Assembly: GCA_963678675.1 (NCBI GenBank)
Contig: OY783193.1
Span: 16,628,427 to 16,692,426 of the forward strand
Reading direction: 5' to 3'
Source of the DNA: Xiphydria camelus
Lineage: Eukaryota > Arthropoda > Insecta > Hymenoptera > Xiphydriidae
Length of the DNA stretch: 64,000 nucleotides
In this document: positions 1 through 11,316 of the stretch, piece after piece
Numbering within the stretch: position 1 is the stretch's first letter
How the letters are laid out: every line of letters starts with the position of its first letter
The notes under the pieces: model-generated
The model's database searches: none
What the model was told of the DNA's origin: nothing
What the model saw: only the letters and a program-made list of their open reading frames with translations
Translations under genes and position numbers: made by a program

Positions 1-960
1 ATAATGAGCATATTTAAATGTTTTAGCTACAAAATCTAGTGAATTTTTTTACTAAATCAGCATTCTTCAATTTTTTTTTCATTTGGACGAATTTCCTTCT
101 GCGTTGCTGCGAGTCTTACTTTTTGTAAATACGGATGACGGACTATAAATTATGTGAATTGTACCGTTAAATAAATGAATTGTACTTGAATAATATTCAA
201 GGTGTGTGTGTATTTTGGATACAACGGCATGAAAATATCGAAAGAATGAGAGATAGAAATTTGTTAGTTAGGAATGCAACGATTTTAATTAATACTAGGC
301 ATAGCTAAATAGGTAATAATTCAATTATATAGGACCTAATTTTTTAGTATTATAAACGTAGTGAGATAGGTATTTACAAATAAAAAAGCGTAAAGAAACT
401 TACATTTGAAGGCGACAAGTTTCAAAGCTGCATCTGACATTTTCGCTTACTATTTGAGGAAAGAAAGTAACTTGAAGTACACTTGTACTGGTATATCTGT
501 GAATGACTATAGTCTGTTTTAAGAAATTAACCTGTGGAAATATAAAATTAAGAATATCCAAGATATACAACAGGTTCCCTTACCTAGGCTTTCGACCAGT
601 GTAGCAACCCATATAAGAAAGCTCGCCATTAAAATAGGGCCAATACTTGGCCAATCTATAGTTATCAATCATGGGCCAAGAACTGGCTGCCTAGCGTCGG
701 ATCATCTCTGGTGAATTTACAGGCGCTCGTTATTTTTTATAAAGTAATGGGAATCGAGAATCGGCCATATTTGAGCTTATAATTGTTAACCAATAGTTCA
801 TCAGGACATAACTTTGATCGAAAGAATGAACTGTTGCTAATCTTCCATCATTAAAAAGGACCATTTTTAAATACCTAATTTAGATATTACACGTTACATG
901 TTTTGAAGATATTTTGTTTTGCCCTTCAAAAATTTGATTAAAAACTGATATTCTGAGCTA
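1..960. other. Unassigned AT-rich DNA
   Basis: I see no gene, repeat arm or transposon end that I can support here. The stretch ends where the family A terminal hairpin begins at 964. Short GGCCAAT-like words near 630-690 do not form a clear repeat. Confidence 0.4.
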
Positions 961-963
961 ATC

Positions 964-1058
964 AAGAGACACGGCAGTGTCTCGCGGCATGTTCGTTCAA
1001 GTAGTTCCGCGCTCAGACACGACAGCGCTGATGTCGCGAGCGCGCACCCGTGTCTCTT
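964..1058 (+). repeat. Family A terminal hairpin (copy A1)
   Basis: The first ten bases AAGAGACACGG are complementary to CCGTGTCTCTT at 1048-1058, so the end can fold into a ~95-base structure. Inside lies a smaller perfect hairpin GAGACAC-ggca-GTGTCTC. The same end recurs at about 13540 (+), 51720-51812 (-) and 60261 (+), which marks it as a real element terminus. Confidence 0.65.
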
Positions 1059-2510
1059 TACACCACAAATGTCTGCCCTCTGCACCCCTCAATTTTTACA
1101 TCGAATTTTCTCAATAAATATACGGTTATAACCAAAACTATGCTTAGTTACGCCATATAAATCGACTATTCTCTATCGATAGAGACCAGTGTAAATGTTG
1201 TAAGTTACATATTAACAGAGATTTTTTCTTAGCAATGCGAAGCCACGCCCCTTGCGCCTAAAAGTCGAGAATCCGATTTCTCGGGCGATATATATATGTC
1301 AAAATGTCACAAAAATTCCGCCTGTCTTCGGCGGTATTCAGCCATGGTCGGAAATGTGTACACAGATGCGGCCACACGCATACGCCATCAAATGTATGTG
1401 AGAGTGTGTGAGAGAATATATTCCTTGAATGTTCAGTTGTTTTTCAAAATTAATAAAATATTTCCATTCGCGAAACGATTAACCTCGCGTTTATTTCGAT
1501 CCTCGGACGCGCTTGTTAATAAAATGTAAAAATTCAGTGTAATCGAAGTTATGAATCTCAATAGTGGTGAATATGACAGACGCTCCGTATAGTTTAATAA
1601 TCGTTTTTTTTTTTTTCGATAATCGAGATAGTGAACGGATGCAGTGCTGTGTTTCTCTGGTTGCCTGTGCATGAAGAGCAGGAAAGGAGACGGCAGTATC
1701 TCAGAAGAATTACCATCAGATAAGTTTATTGCCATCTGACAGCTTTAACCTCACTTTCGATGGAAGGACAATTATCTTTGTGATAATTCTATTTTTTGTT
1801 TCAGCGTCATGCGAGCACGAGACGAATCTTAGCTTTTCTTCTCTGTCACAATCAAAGCCGTGGGAGAAAAATAGGAGATGCAATGGAATTGGATCACAAC
1901 AATCAAGTAATTACTTTATCATTATTTTTTCTCTATCGATATATTTCCTCTTTCGTACTATTCCAAGTTCCAATTTACACACCAACCTGTCAAACCTGAA
2001 GTGTACATGTACCTCACTTCTATTTCATCTGTTCTTCGTCTCCGTTGTAACGACAGTCAATGAGGAATCATTGATACCGATTAGGGTTCGAGGGTTATTC
2101 CTCATTCTTTCTAGGACAGCATCGATATTTTACTGCACCTGTTTTGTTCTAGGACTTTCTAAAATAATTATAAAAACCCTATATAATTCAGCCCTGACAA
2201 GTACAATCTTATCGAGCTGTACCTTATCGAGGAGATCTTTCGACGTAATGAGACCGAAACGTTTCTATGATGTTTCGTAACATACGCGAATTTATCGAGA
2301 AATATATATTTCTAACATACGGTAGTGTTCACGAATATTGTAAAATATTGCAGAAATGTTACAGAAAAGTTATGATATTTTGTAATTTCCATCGTTACAC
2401 CAGAGGCGAAGAAGAGATGAAATAGAAGTGAGGTACATGTACACTTCACTTTTAACAGGTCAGTATATAAATTTGAACTTGTGTGATAGTTTCATACGAA
2501 AGAGGAAATA

Positions 2511-3052
2511 TTGGGTTGGCAACTAAGTAATTGCCGATTTTTTCAATAGGTGGTCTTAGCACATTCTTTTGCTTTGTCAACGTGTTCAAAGCACGTAACT
2601 TATATTATTTTCTTATTGTTTGGACTTCCACCTTTAATTTAGTAAAAAAATTGTATCGATTAGTTATTTAGTTTCGTTTTTATCCCAATTTAAAAATGGA
2701 GAACAAGACGCGCATTTCAGACATATTTTATTGTATTATTTCTGAAAAGGTAAGAACGCATCGCAAACACACAAGAAGTTATGTACCGTATACGGGAATG
2801 AAGCCTTGAAAGAAAGGCAGTGTCAAAATTGGTTAGTCAAATTTCGTTCTGGTGATTTTTCACTTTTTTAAAATTAAGATAAAAACGAAACTAAATAACT
2901 AATCGATACAATTTTTTTTACTAAATTAAAGGTGGAAGTCCATATAACAAGAAGCAATATAGGTTAGGTGCTTTGAACACATTGACAAAACATAAGAATG
3001 TGTTAAGACCAAAAAATTAAGAAAATCGGCAATTACTTAGTTGCCAACCCAA
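2511..3052 (+). mobile_element. Foldback mariner relic (mellifera subfamily)
   Basis: The ends read TTGGGTTGGCAACTAAGTAA and its inverse, the terminal repeat known from mellifera-subfamily mariners, and are flanked by TA. About 180 bp of terminal and 5' leader sequence is repeated in inverse at the far end, at roughly 88% identity by eye. Both ends are therefore 5' ends and the normal 3' half is absent. The pre-insertion site is preserved in the paralogous family A copy near 62990-63005, where the flanks join across a single TA. The element is non-autonomous. Confidence 0.88.
2696..2868 (+). pseudogene. Mariner transposase N-terminal fragment
   Basis: The start codon at 2696 opens a short frame. 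In the next frame, 2710-2868 encodes a recognisable mariner N-terminal HTH region: an FRHILLYYF-like segment, then a stop, then KGKNASQTHKKL, VYG and QNWLVKFRSGDFS. This matches the first ~50 residues of mariner transposases, which precede the DD34D catalytic core. No catalytic core is present, because the frame runs into the inverted copy of the 5' leader. A frameshift and an in-frame TGA confirm that it is dead. Confidence 0.8.
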
Positions 3053-3194
3053 TATATCACTTTTAATAATCTGTCATTATTATCTATAGAATTAGTTAAC
3101 TCAGATTAATATAGTTTCTTAATTTCTACGTAGAATAAGTTGGGTATATTTTAAATAGTGAAATATTGAATATAATTGTGTTATTTATAATTTG

Positions 3195-3330
3195 TTACAG
3201 ATAAACGTGCTGGTATCCAATTCTATCCAGAAGGACTGCAAATCGAATGCGAACCCGAGGGGGTTTCTTTCTAACGAGGGATCGTCCACTTGTTATTCGA
3301 AGAACCAGTAGTACATTCGGTTCCACATTG
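3195..3330 (+). other. Exon-like block of family A
   Basis: A splice-acceptor-like TTTGTTACAG precedes a coding-like block with a PEGLQI...CEPEGVSF pattern. The same block recurs at 49784-49970 (+), 50376-50560 (-), 61510-61700 (+), 62102-62290 (-), 63140-63290 (+) and, degenerate, at 15740-15830 (+). Conservation of the amino-acid pattern hints at an ancestral exon. Individual copies have stops (one follows GVSF here). I do not recognise the protein. Confidence 0.4.
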
Positions 3331-3589
3331 ACCGTCGTTACACCAGAGGCGAAGAAGAGATGAAATAGAAGTGAGGTACATGTACACTTCACGTTTGATA
3401 GGTTGGTATATAAATTGGAACTTCTGATAGTATAATACGAAAGAGGAAATATATCGATAAAGGAAAAATAATAATAAAGTAGTTACTACATTATAGTAAT
3501 CCAATTCTATTGTATTCCTTACTTTTCTGCCACGACTTTGATCGTTGATAGTGAAGAAAAATCAAATTTATTGGTTGATGGTTATTTTA

Positions 3590-3752
3590 AGATTTATTTA
3601 CGAGTAAGGGCGAAATTTCAGCGGTCCATGCAAAAGGATTTCTTAAATTCCAACGTCTCGAGTTAATATATGTAACAACATACATATATACTGTCATAAG
3701 TGGTATCTTTACATGTGATGAAACAATTCGTCACGATTATTGGAAAAGTAAA
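3590..3752 (+). repeat. Family A 'CDETIRH' module, 5' half
   Basis: This segment translates to a degraded copy of the module best preserved at 43251-43553. It contains KGEISAVHAKGFL and FTCDETIRH-like strings. The 3' half resumes at 5145, so the module is split by the foldback element 3753-5144. Function is unknown. Confidence 0.5.
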
Positions 3753-5144
3753 CAGTATGTCCGATGGCAAACTTCAACTTTTGAATTTCTCTTACATTTT
3801 GCTGGTAGAATTGGTTTCGGGAGAGTGCGCTGCGGTCTTACGAGCCGAGCGAGAAGTGTCAAACGTCTGATCTCCCAGTAGCTCTCAATTCGGGAGATCG
3901 AAGCGTCTAACCTCAAATCGTTAATTTATAAATAATAATGCGTAGAAGTGATACGAAATAATCATTCAGGTTTCTTCGATGAGATTCCCTAAGTGTTTAA
4001 AAATCGGTGTCCGTTTGCCAATAACTGGTGCTTCAACTTCTAGAGAGACATTAATTAAACATTACTACAGAACGAGTAGGTTAGAAGATTTTCATCAAGA
4101 TTCACGCTATTCTAACATGGAATCTCGTACAAGTGCAACCGAAGAGGATCTAGCTCGTGTCCTGTCAGTAAAAGGATGACTCGATGGACATCGGAGAATG
4201 TCAGGCTTGTCACCGAACGCCTATCACCCACGGTACATGAATTGCAATACACGCTTCTTATTTCATTCCAGCGTTAAATAACTAACTTCTTTCAAGCTAA
4301 TAATCTTTTATGAACTGTTCTTTGTAGGAGGCAGCGATCGATAATAGCAGCTCGCCGTAGAGAAGTTCGTCTATTAAAACTGAAAGGCAGTTCGATTTGT
4401 CGAACTACTACTCCGATAATTTGCCCGAGTTCGCGGTCTATTCTGCGATTAACGTTAACATATAATCGTGATTATGCTCGGGTGATGGGTGTTCCAAAAG
4501 AGATAAAGTATATATTAAAAATCGGACGATGTAAGCTGCAACTGGAACATCATCGCAGGAATAATTTGTCTACAATTAATCACAATCATTGACCGCTTTC
4601 TCCTACGAAAAACAATTCATACAAGGTAAATACTTTGTGAAAGAAGTGAAAGTTATTTAAAGTAGTAATAGTTGAAACGAAAAGCGCATATTGCAATGAA
4701 AGTACCGTGAGTGATAGGCGCTCGGTGATAAGTTCGACATTGTCTGATCTCCATCGACTCATTTTCTTCGGGATACGACAGGAGTTACATTCTCTCTGTT
4801 TGCACCTTATGAAAGGGGACGTACAAGAAGACCGTCAAAGACTTCATGAAAATCTTGTAACCTACTCATCCTGTAGTAATACTATCCCTCCGACGGGAAT
4901 ACACGTACAAGTATACGTGCTAAACGGAGCACGCTGTTGGCACATTATTATTTATAAATTAACGATTTCTAGGTTAGATGCTTCGATCTCCCGAATTGAC
5001 AGCTACTGGGAGATCAGATGTTTGACACTTTTCGCTCGGCTCGTAAGACTAATTCTAACTATGAATGACTAGAGGACCGACCCAACTACTTCCGGCCAAA
5101 TGTCAGGGAAATTCAAAAGTTGGAGTATGCCATCGGACATACTG
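3753..5144. mobile_element. 1.4-kb foldback element (family D)
   Basis: Terminal inverted repeats begin CAGTATGTCCGATGGC and nearly the whole 1392 bp is an imperfect palindrome centred near 4450. It interrupts a family A module. Intact, uninterrupted versions of the site occur at 8970-8980 (+) and 43374-43386 (-), where GAGTATACTT is continuous. Related foldbacks lie at about 15927-16617 and 46541-47945. The frames it holds (for example 3979-4179) are palindrome by-products without recognisable domains. No clear target-site duplication is visible. Confidence 0.72.
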
Positions 5145-5290
5145 TACTTAGAGTTAAAGGTAAAATGTCTACATGAATTTCTGTAGACGACGAAAATATA
5201 AGAAAAATCCGATGGCCTGTAAATTCGAAAGCGGTATGTTTTATTTCTCCATACTAAGACAAAGTGAAAAATATAAGGGCTCTTTAGTCT
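5145..5290 (+). repeat. Family A 'CDETIRH' module, 3' half
   Basis: This continues the module broken at 3752. It encodes a degraded ILRVKGK...ENIRKIRWPVNSKAV string, homologous to the minus-strand frame at 43251-43553 and to 8975-9110. Stops are present. Confidence 0.5.
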
Positions 5291-5399
5291 ATAAATCCCT
5301 TTGAAAATATAACGAGAAGAAATCAAAAGTAACGTGATTATAATTAATTGGCTCGTAGTATAATACGAAAGAGGAAATGGAGATGGTGAAAACGAGCCA

Positions 5400-5901
5400 T
5401 ACCCAAGTAGCAAAAGATATCTGTCAGACATATACAAGATGTCTATATGTCTAGAAAATGACATCTATATGTGGTATAAACATGGTTGAAATCTAGATAT
5501 AGACAGCGCATATAGATGTCTGACAGATATCCTAAGTTGACAAGAATCGATATTCTGTGGTAAATATAATAATTTCATAAAATATAACATTAATATTATT
5601 TTAAAAAATGAATTACAAGGCTCTAGAGGGTTTTCTCGTTCTCTATTTTTATTAAAGGCCGAGAAGACTAATATAGAGCTTTATAATTAAGTTTATTTAA
5701 TAGTATTAATTTTTAATTTCAAACAATCCTTATATTTACTATAGAATATCTATTCTTGTCAACTTAGGATATCTGTCAGACATCTACGCGCTGTCTATAT
5801 CTAGATTTCAACCACATTTATACCAAATATAGATGTCATTAAATAGACATACATATAGACATCTTGTGGATGTCTGATAAATATCTTTTGCTACTTGGGT
5901 A
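5400..5901. mobile_element. TA-flanked MITE with 150-bp TIRs
   Basis: The element CCCAAGTAGC...GCTACTTGGG (5402-5899) is flanked by TA on both sides and has about 150 bp of terminal inverted repeat rich in ATATAGAC words. There is no coding capacity. The size, TA duplication and lack of genes fit a Tc1/mariner-type MITE. A partial left end sits at about 9213-9230 in the same flanking sequence. Confidence 0.85.
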
Positions 5902-5919
5902 AAGCTATGTACCAAAGGG

Positions 5920-8707
5920 AGCAAAGGTAAGTTAGCGCCGGACTATAAACAATCTTAATGAATTATATCTCAAAAAATTGCTCGCAATTGGCTCATCAAG
6001 AATATAAAATTGCTCTAGCGGGAGCAATTATGAAAAAAAAGTTATTGAACAATTTCGTAGCAAACACTAATTTGATGATTTCTAAGTTATCCGAGTACGA
6101 ACGGGATCTTTTTTGGGCTCAAAAAATTGCTCGCAATTTGCTCATCAATAATATATAATTGCTCCAGCGGTAGCGATTATGAAAAAAAAGTTATTAAACA
6201 ATTTCGTAACAAACACTAATTTGACGATTTCTAAGTTATCCGAGTACGAACGGTATCTGTTTTGGGCTCAAAAAATTACTCGTAATTTGCTCATCAGGAA
6301 TATAAAATTGCTCTAGCGGGAGCAATTATGAAAAAAAAGTTATTAAACAATTTCGTAACAAACACTCATTTGACGATTTCTAAGTTATCCAAGTACGGAC
6401 GGGATCTTTTATGGGCTCAAAAAATTGCTCGCAATTTGCTCATCACTGCCCCATCTTTTTATTTGCGTTTTATTAACGTTTTTTTGCATTAAAAATAATA
6501 ATTAAATTTTCGACGTCTCGAAGGCCTGGAAAAACGACAGCAGTTTTGAAACATGAAACCAGTAAATCGGTTCTCAATCCAAATCTGAAATAACAGTTCC
6601 TACGAAGGACAGTTCCGCTGAAAATGGTAATAAAATCTGAGATATCAACCAAGTTAGCGTTGTAAATGTTCTTTTCACTTTTACATTATTACCACATATA
6701 AAGAGATTCTTACTTGTTAGAGTAGAACATATTTATAAGTCTATTATCTTGTTAAATGTACTTCGTAAAAGGGTCATTCCATACCAAATCGGACACTTTT
6801 TGGAGTAACATTTCGGATTTTGCTCAAATTTGGATATATTGTAGTCTTTGTCGATGTTTAACCGTATCTCGAAGGATTTTTCAAAATTTTGAAAATTGTT
6901 GATTTTACAGCCACTTGAAAAATAACGCTGCTTTTTTTTCATTAAATTATAATTATCAAACCGGTTGTCGGCTGAGAATAATCTTTTGGATACTAAAAGT
7001 GAAAGAGTTGAAAAATCAGAGAAAAATTGCATCGATCAAAAAAAAACTTTTTTAAATAATTTTATTTGCAATTGATTTAAACAAATGACGTATTTTCATA
7101 GCTGGCCACTTTTTAAAAATCTGAAAAAAAGCAAGCATATACTTTGATATCCTCTCTTTAACGACAAACAAACAAAAATAACGACACTTTAAAATTGACG
7201 ACACAAAAATTAATTGAAGTTGACGCCGCGTCGGCCTCGCCGCGTCGGCTGTCGCCAAGCCAGTCGAACCCACCGACCGGTGGCTGGTGGCGGGGCCGAC
7301 GTGCCAATTCCGACGCGGCGTCAACTTCAATTAATTTTTGTGTCGTCAATTTTAAAGTGTCGTTATTTTTGTTTGCTTGTCGTTAAGGAGAGGATATCAA
7401 AGTATATGCTTGCTTTTTTTCAGATTTTTAAAAAGTGGCCAGCTATGAAAATACGTCATTTGTTTAAATCAAGTGCAAATAAAATTATTAAAACATTTTT
7501 TTTTTGATCGATGCAATTTTTCTCTGGTTTTTCAACTCTTTCACTTTTAGTACCCAAAAGATTATTCTCAGCCGACAACCGGTTTGATAATTATAATTTA
7601 ATGAAAAAAAGCAGCGTTTTTTTTCAAGTGGCTGTAAAACCAACAATTTTCAAAATTTTGAAAAATCCTTCGAGATACGGTTAAACATCGACAAAGACTA
7701 CAATATATCCAAATTTGAGCAAAATCCGAAATGTTACTCCAAAAAGTGTCCGATTTGGTATGGAATGACCCAAAAAGTCCTTATTTTATTACGATTAAAA
7801 AACAGTATATAGCAAAAAAGAAATTGCATGTAACGTTAACACAAGGCAATTGAGGAGCTCGCATTTTTCCTTTTCCATCGTCAAAGCTCTCTCGAGCATC
7901 CGATGTGATTTGAAACAAGTATAAACAAGTAAGACTCTCTTTATATGTGGTAATATTGTAAAGTGAAAAGAACATTTACAACGCTAACTTGGCTGATATC
8001 TCAGATTTTATTACCATTTTCAGCGGAACTGTAATTCTTAGGAACTATTATTTCAGATTTGGATTGAGAACCGTTTTTACTGGTGTTAGTTTCATGTTTC
8101 AAAACTAGCGGCGCTACTGTCGTTTTCCCAGGCCCTCGAAACGTCGAAAATTTAATTATTATTTTTAATGCAAAAAACGTTAATAAAACGCAAATAAAAA
8201 GGTGGGGCAGTGATGAGCAAATTACGAGCAATTTTTTGAGCCCAGAAAAGATCCCGTTCGTACTGTTTGTTACGAAATTGTTTAATAACTTTTTTTTCAT
8301 AATTGCTCCCGCTAGAGCAATTTTATATTCTTGATGAGCAAATTGCGAGCAATTTTTTGAGCCCAGAAAAGATCCAGTTCGTACTCGGATGACTTAGAAA
8401 TCGTCAAATTAGCGTTTGTTACGAAATTATTTAATAACTTTTTTTTCATAATTGCTACCGCTGGAGCAGTTTTATATTATTGATGAGCAAATTGCGAGCA
8501 ATTTTTTGAACCCAAAAAAGATCCCGTTCGTACTTGGATAACTTAGAAATCATCAAATTAGTGTTTGTTACGAAATTGTTTAATAACTTTTTTTCATAAT
8601 TGCTCCCACTAGAGCAATTTTATATTCTTGATGAGCAAATTGCGAGCAATTTTTTGAGATACAATTCATTAAGATTGTTTATAGTCCGGCGCTAACTTAC
8701 CTTTGCT
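5920..8707. mobile_element. 2.8-kb palindromic element with tandem subrepeats
   Basis: The terminal repeats begin AGCAAAGGTAAGTTAGCGCC and mirror each other across a centre near 7314. Each arm has about three tandem copies of a ~160-bp unit containing TTGCTCGCAATTTGCTCATC and a hairpin CTCTAGCGGGAG. A second inverted-repeat element (6773-7771) sits in the middle. No transposase is visible, so it is a non-autonomous foldback of unknown class. Confidence 0.8.
6773..7771. mobile_element. 1-kb nested foldback MITE, GC-rich core
   Basis: The inverted ends GGGTCATTCCATACCAAATC lie at 6773 and 7771 and complementarity runs through nearly the whole length. The core at about 7215-7325 is an unusually GC-rich palindrome with GACGCCGCGTCGG words. 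The mirrored frames at 7052-7330 (-) and 7214-7507 (+) encode the same amino acids only because of the palindrome and are not genes. Confidence 0.8.
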
Positions 8708-8727
8708 GACATACGGTAGGGCAGAGA

Positions 8728-8869
8728 TCGATAATAGATATAATAAGGATTAATACATTCGATATTGAAGTCGATAATATAGGGATTAATACATTCGATA
8801 GAAGTCGATAATATAGGGATTAATACATTCGATAGAAGTCGATAATATAGATTAATACATTCGATAGAT
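8728..8869. repeat. Tandem repeat, ~33-bp period
   Basis: About four head-to-tail units of AGTCGATAATATAGGGATTA followed by ATACATTCGATAG, with small indels. It directly abuts the right end of the 2.8-kb palindrome. Confidence 0.85.
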
Positions 8870-8927
8870 CATTATTTACAAATTAACGATTTCGAGGTTA
8901 GATGCTTCTATCTCCCGAATTGACAGG

Positions 8928-9230
8928 TATCTTTACATGTGATGAAACAATTCGTCACAGTCATTGGAAGAGTATACTTAGAGAGTTAAAGGTAAAATGT
9001 CTATACGGATTTCTGTAGATGACCAAAATATAAGAAAAATCCGATGGCCTGTAAATTCGAAAGCGGTGTTTTATTTCTCCAATATACAGCAAAGTGAAAA
9101 ATGTAAGGGCTCTCTAGTTTATTAATCCTTTTCAAAATATCACGAGAATAATAATTAATTGGCTCGTAGTATAATATGACGAAAGAGGAAATGGAGATGG
9201 TGAAAACGGGCTATACCCAAGTAGTAAAAG
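8928..9230 (+). repeat. Family A 'CDETIRH' module, uninterrupted copy
   Basis: A copy of the module seen split at 3590-5290 and complete at 43251-43553 (-). It is continuous across the position where the 1.4-kb foldback sits in A1, giving an empty site. It ends in ACCCAAGTAG, the start of the 5402 MITE, so this copy also once carried that insertion. Confidence 0.6.
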
Positions 9231-9265
9231 ATATGAATAAATTCCAAAAAGTAATGAAATGCCCC

Positions 9266-9906
9266 CACAAAAACAGATTCTCTGTAAAAAAGGCGGCATG
9301 TTCATTCAGTGCCAACAAAAATTGATACGTAAAATACTCTCCAAAAAAGATTTGAAATCAATTAAGATCGCCATGTTCAAGATTTATGTGTAAAAAGTAA
9401 AAGGCATCATTTGAAAGGAAAATTATTGTAACTCGTTACTAAAAAATTCGACTAAAAAAATTTAGGTATAAACAAATTTTCATAAAAAAGAACTTGCCGC
9501 GTTTAAGTTTTCATATTTTGTCCACTATACCGAATAATTTGCAGTACTTGGACGGTGCTAGAGTGATTCATAAATTGCACTGCCGAAGTCAAATTCAGAG
9601 AAATTCAGAAGGCCCCCGCCTGATCGGTTTCTCGTGCGACGTTCGGTATACTGGTGGTATCATATAAGTGTATGAATTTATTTAAAATCATAAGTGCATA
9701 AACATCGAATGTAATTCTCTATAAATTTTTTATTTTGAAAGAAAAAACGCGGCAAGTTCTTTTTTATTAAAATTTGTTTATACCTAAATTTTTTTAGTCG
9801 ATTTTTTTAGTAACGAGTTACAATAATTTTCCTTTCAAATGATGCCTTTTACTTTTTATACATAAATCTTGAACATGGCGATCTTAATTGATTTCAAATC
9901 TTTTTT
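9266..9906. mobile_element. CCCCACAAAAACAG foldback MITE, copy 1 (right end lost)
   Basis: The left arm and central CCCCCGCCTGATCGGTTTC block match the two other copies at 16692-17419 and 42442-43152. The right arm is inverted as expected but breaks off before the terminal TTTTTGTGGGG. Confidence 0.78.
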
Positions 9907-11316
9907 GGAATTATTATTGGATTATAGCTCGGGGTAATTATATCATGAATAGCAGATTTTCATACCATTGCTGGCTGAATGTTGTACCTAATATTTACCA
10001 TGGTTGGACTAATATAGTTACGTAAGTGCCATATCTGGCCGTTTATCGACACTCAATATTGGTCCGAAGCTATCATCCCAGCGCTTGACCGTTATTGAAC
10101 CAGTCATGATTGCCATGATCACGCCATTGCAGGCGTATGGCAGCCAGTAATAGTCCAACATTGGGCCGGTTGAAGGTTCCTAGACGGGAAGCGCGCCATC
10201 TCGCGAACGAACTGAAAATTGATTCAGATTGACAATCTTTCCAAATATTTCCGTTCAAAAAAAAGTAGAACGATAACCAATTTCGTCTGTAAAAATTGAA
10301 ATTACTAGTTTCTTCGTAAAATGATACCGATAAATGATGTCTACATCCGCACGGAATAATAATTATTCTCGTCGATGTATGGTATGAGTTTAAAATCAGG
10401 TTCTTCGACTAAACGAGTGTTATAACAGTGAATAAGTAGGCTGGTAAACTATCGGATTAATATTGATAGTTGTTTCTTAATGATTCTACGTCATCTATGT
10501 AGGTAGGAAGAGTCCTACCCGAAGCGTTGGTCAATGTGTTGCAATATTTAATGCGTAATAAATTGTCAGTCTAATTTTAACGATCGTTTCCGTCGTGAGA
10601 TATCACACCATAATAATGTTGGTATACGGCAGAAAAAAATTTACACTGCTGTAGAAACGTGTTTGGAGGCTCTATTCGGATTTAGTGGTTTCTCAAAAGG
10701 TAAACAACGGCGGGATGATATTGTTTACTCTTCCGTTTTCCTCAAAACTTGATTCGCGTGAAGTTTGTCTACGAGAGGCACTCCTTGAGTATCTATGCTA
10801 AGGATCTACATAATATAGTATATAATTGCAAATTTTGTACTGGAATCGGTTAACTCATTTTCATATGTTAAAATCAATTGATTCTTTATGTTAATTCTAA
10901 CATTCTTTATGTTAATTTTAAGCGAACGTAGGGAACTTTGGAGTAGAACTGGCACGCCCTTTTGAGCAAATGTAATTTTGTAACTAGATTTTGTTTCACT
11001 ACTTTCTCCATAATTAAAACGAAAACCATAAAGTGAACGCGTTTTTCATGCATGAATGGATCGAAATTATTTCCTGAAATCATAATCACCATGCAAGCAT
11101 AACGAAATTGGAGAATAATAAAATTACTGCTAGCAGTCAATTCGGTAAATAACGGCAGCCATATTGTTATAATAACAACATTTTTATTAATTTTAATCAT
11201 AGCTTAAGCCGATTCTATTTAAGAAAATGAAGCACGCTACGTAGTTTTCGAAAAAAATTATTTCATTTTGCGAAAATGGATAATTACGGAGAAACCGATG
11301 AAGTAAATTTTCCAAA
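9907..11316. other. Mostly unassigned DNA
   Basis: No gene is supported here. The block 10965-11110 is shared with 57020-57100 plus 57320-57370 (AAAACGAAAACCATAAAGTG and flanks), so it is part of a dispersed repeat. The small frame at 10073-10258 has no recognisable domain. Confidence 0.4.

Larger units (their letters stand above)
961..3740 (+). mobile_element. Family A repeat, copy A1 (5' part)
   Basis: This is a copy of an unclassified dispersed repeat family. It starts with AGAGACACGG and reads in the same direction as the copy starting at 60261. The matching order of segments (hairpin at 964, the 1300-1530 block, the 1729-2270 block, an exon-like block at 3200-3330) shows common ancestry. 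It is more diverged from the 48-64 kb copies than those are from each other. A mariner at 2511-3052 interrupts it. I do not recognise a transposase, so class is unknown. Open frames here are riddled with stops when compared between copies. Confidence 0.6.

Noticed and set aside
1729..2280. A 183-residue plus-strand open frame
   Set aside because: It lies in family A repeat DNA. The corresponding region in copies A3 and A4 does not keep the frame, and the product is low-complexity and hydrophobic without a domain.
7052..7507. Mirrored frames encoding the same peptide on both strands
   Set aside because: They are the two arms of a palindromic MITE, so shared peptides follow from complementarity and not from coding.
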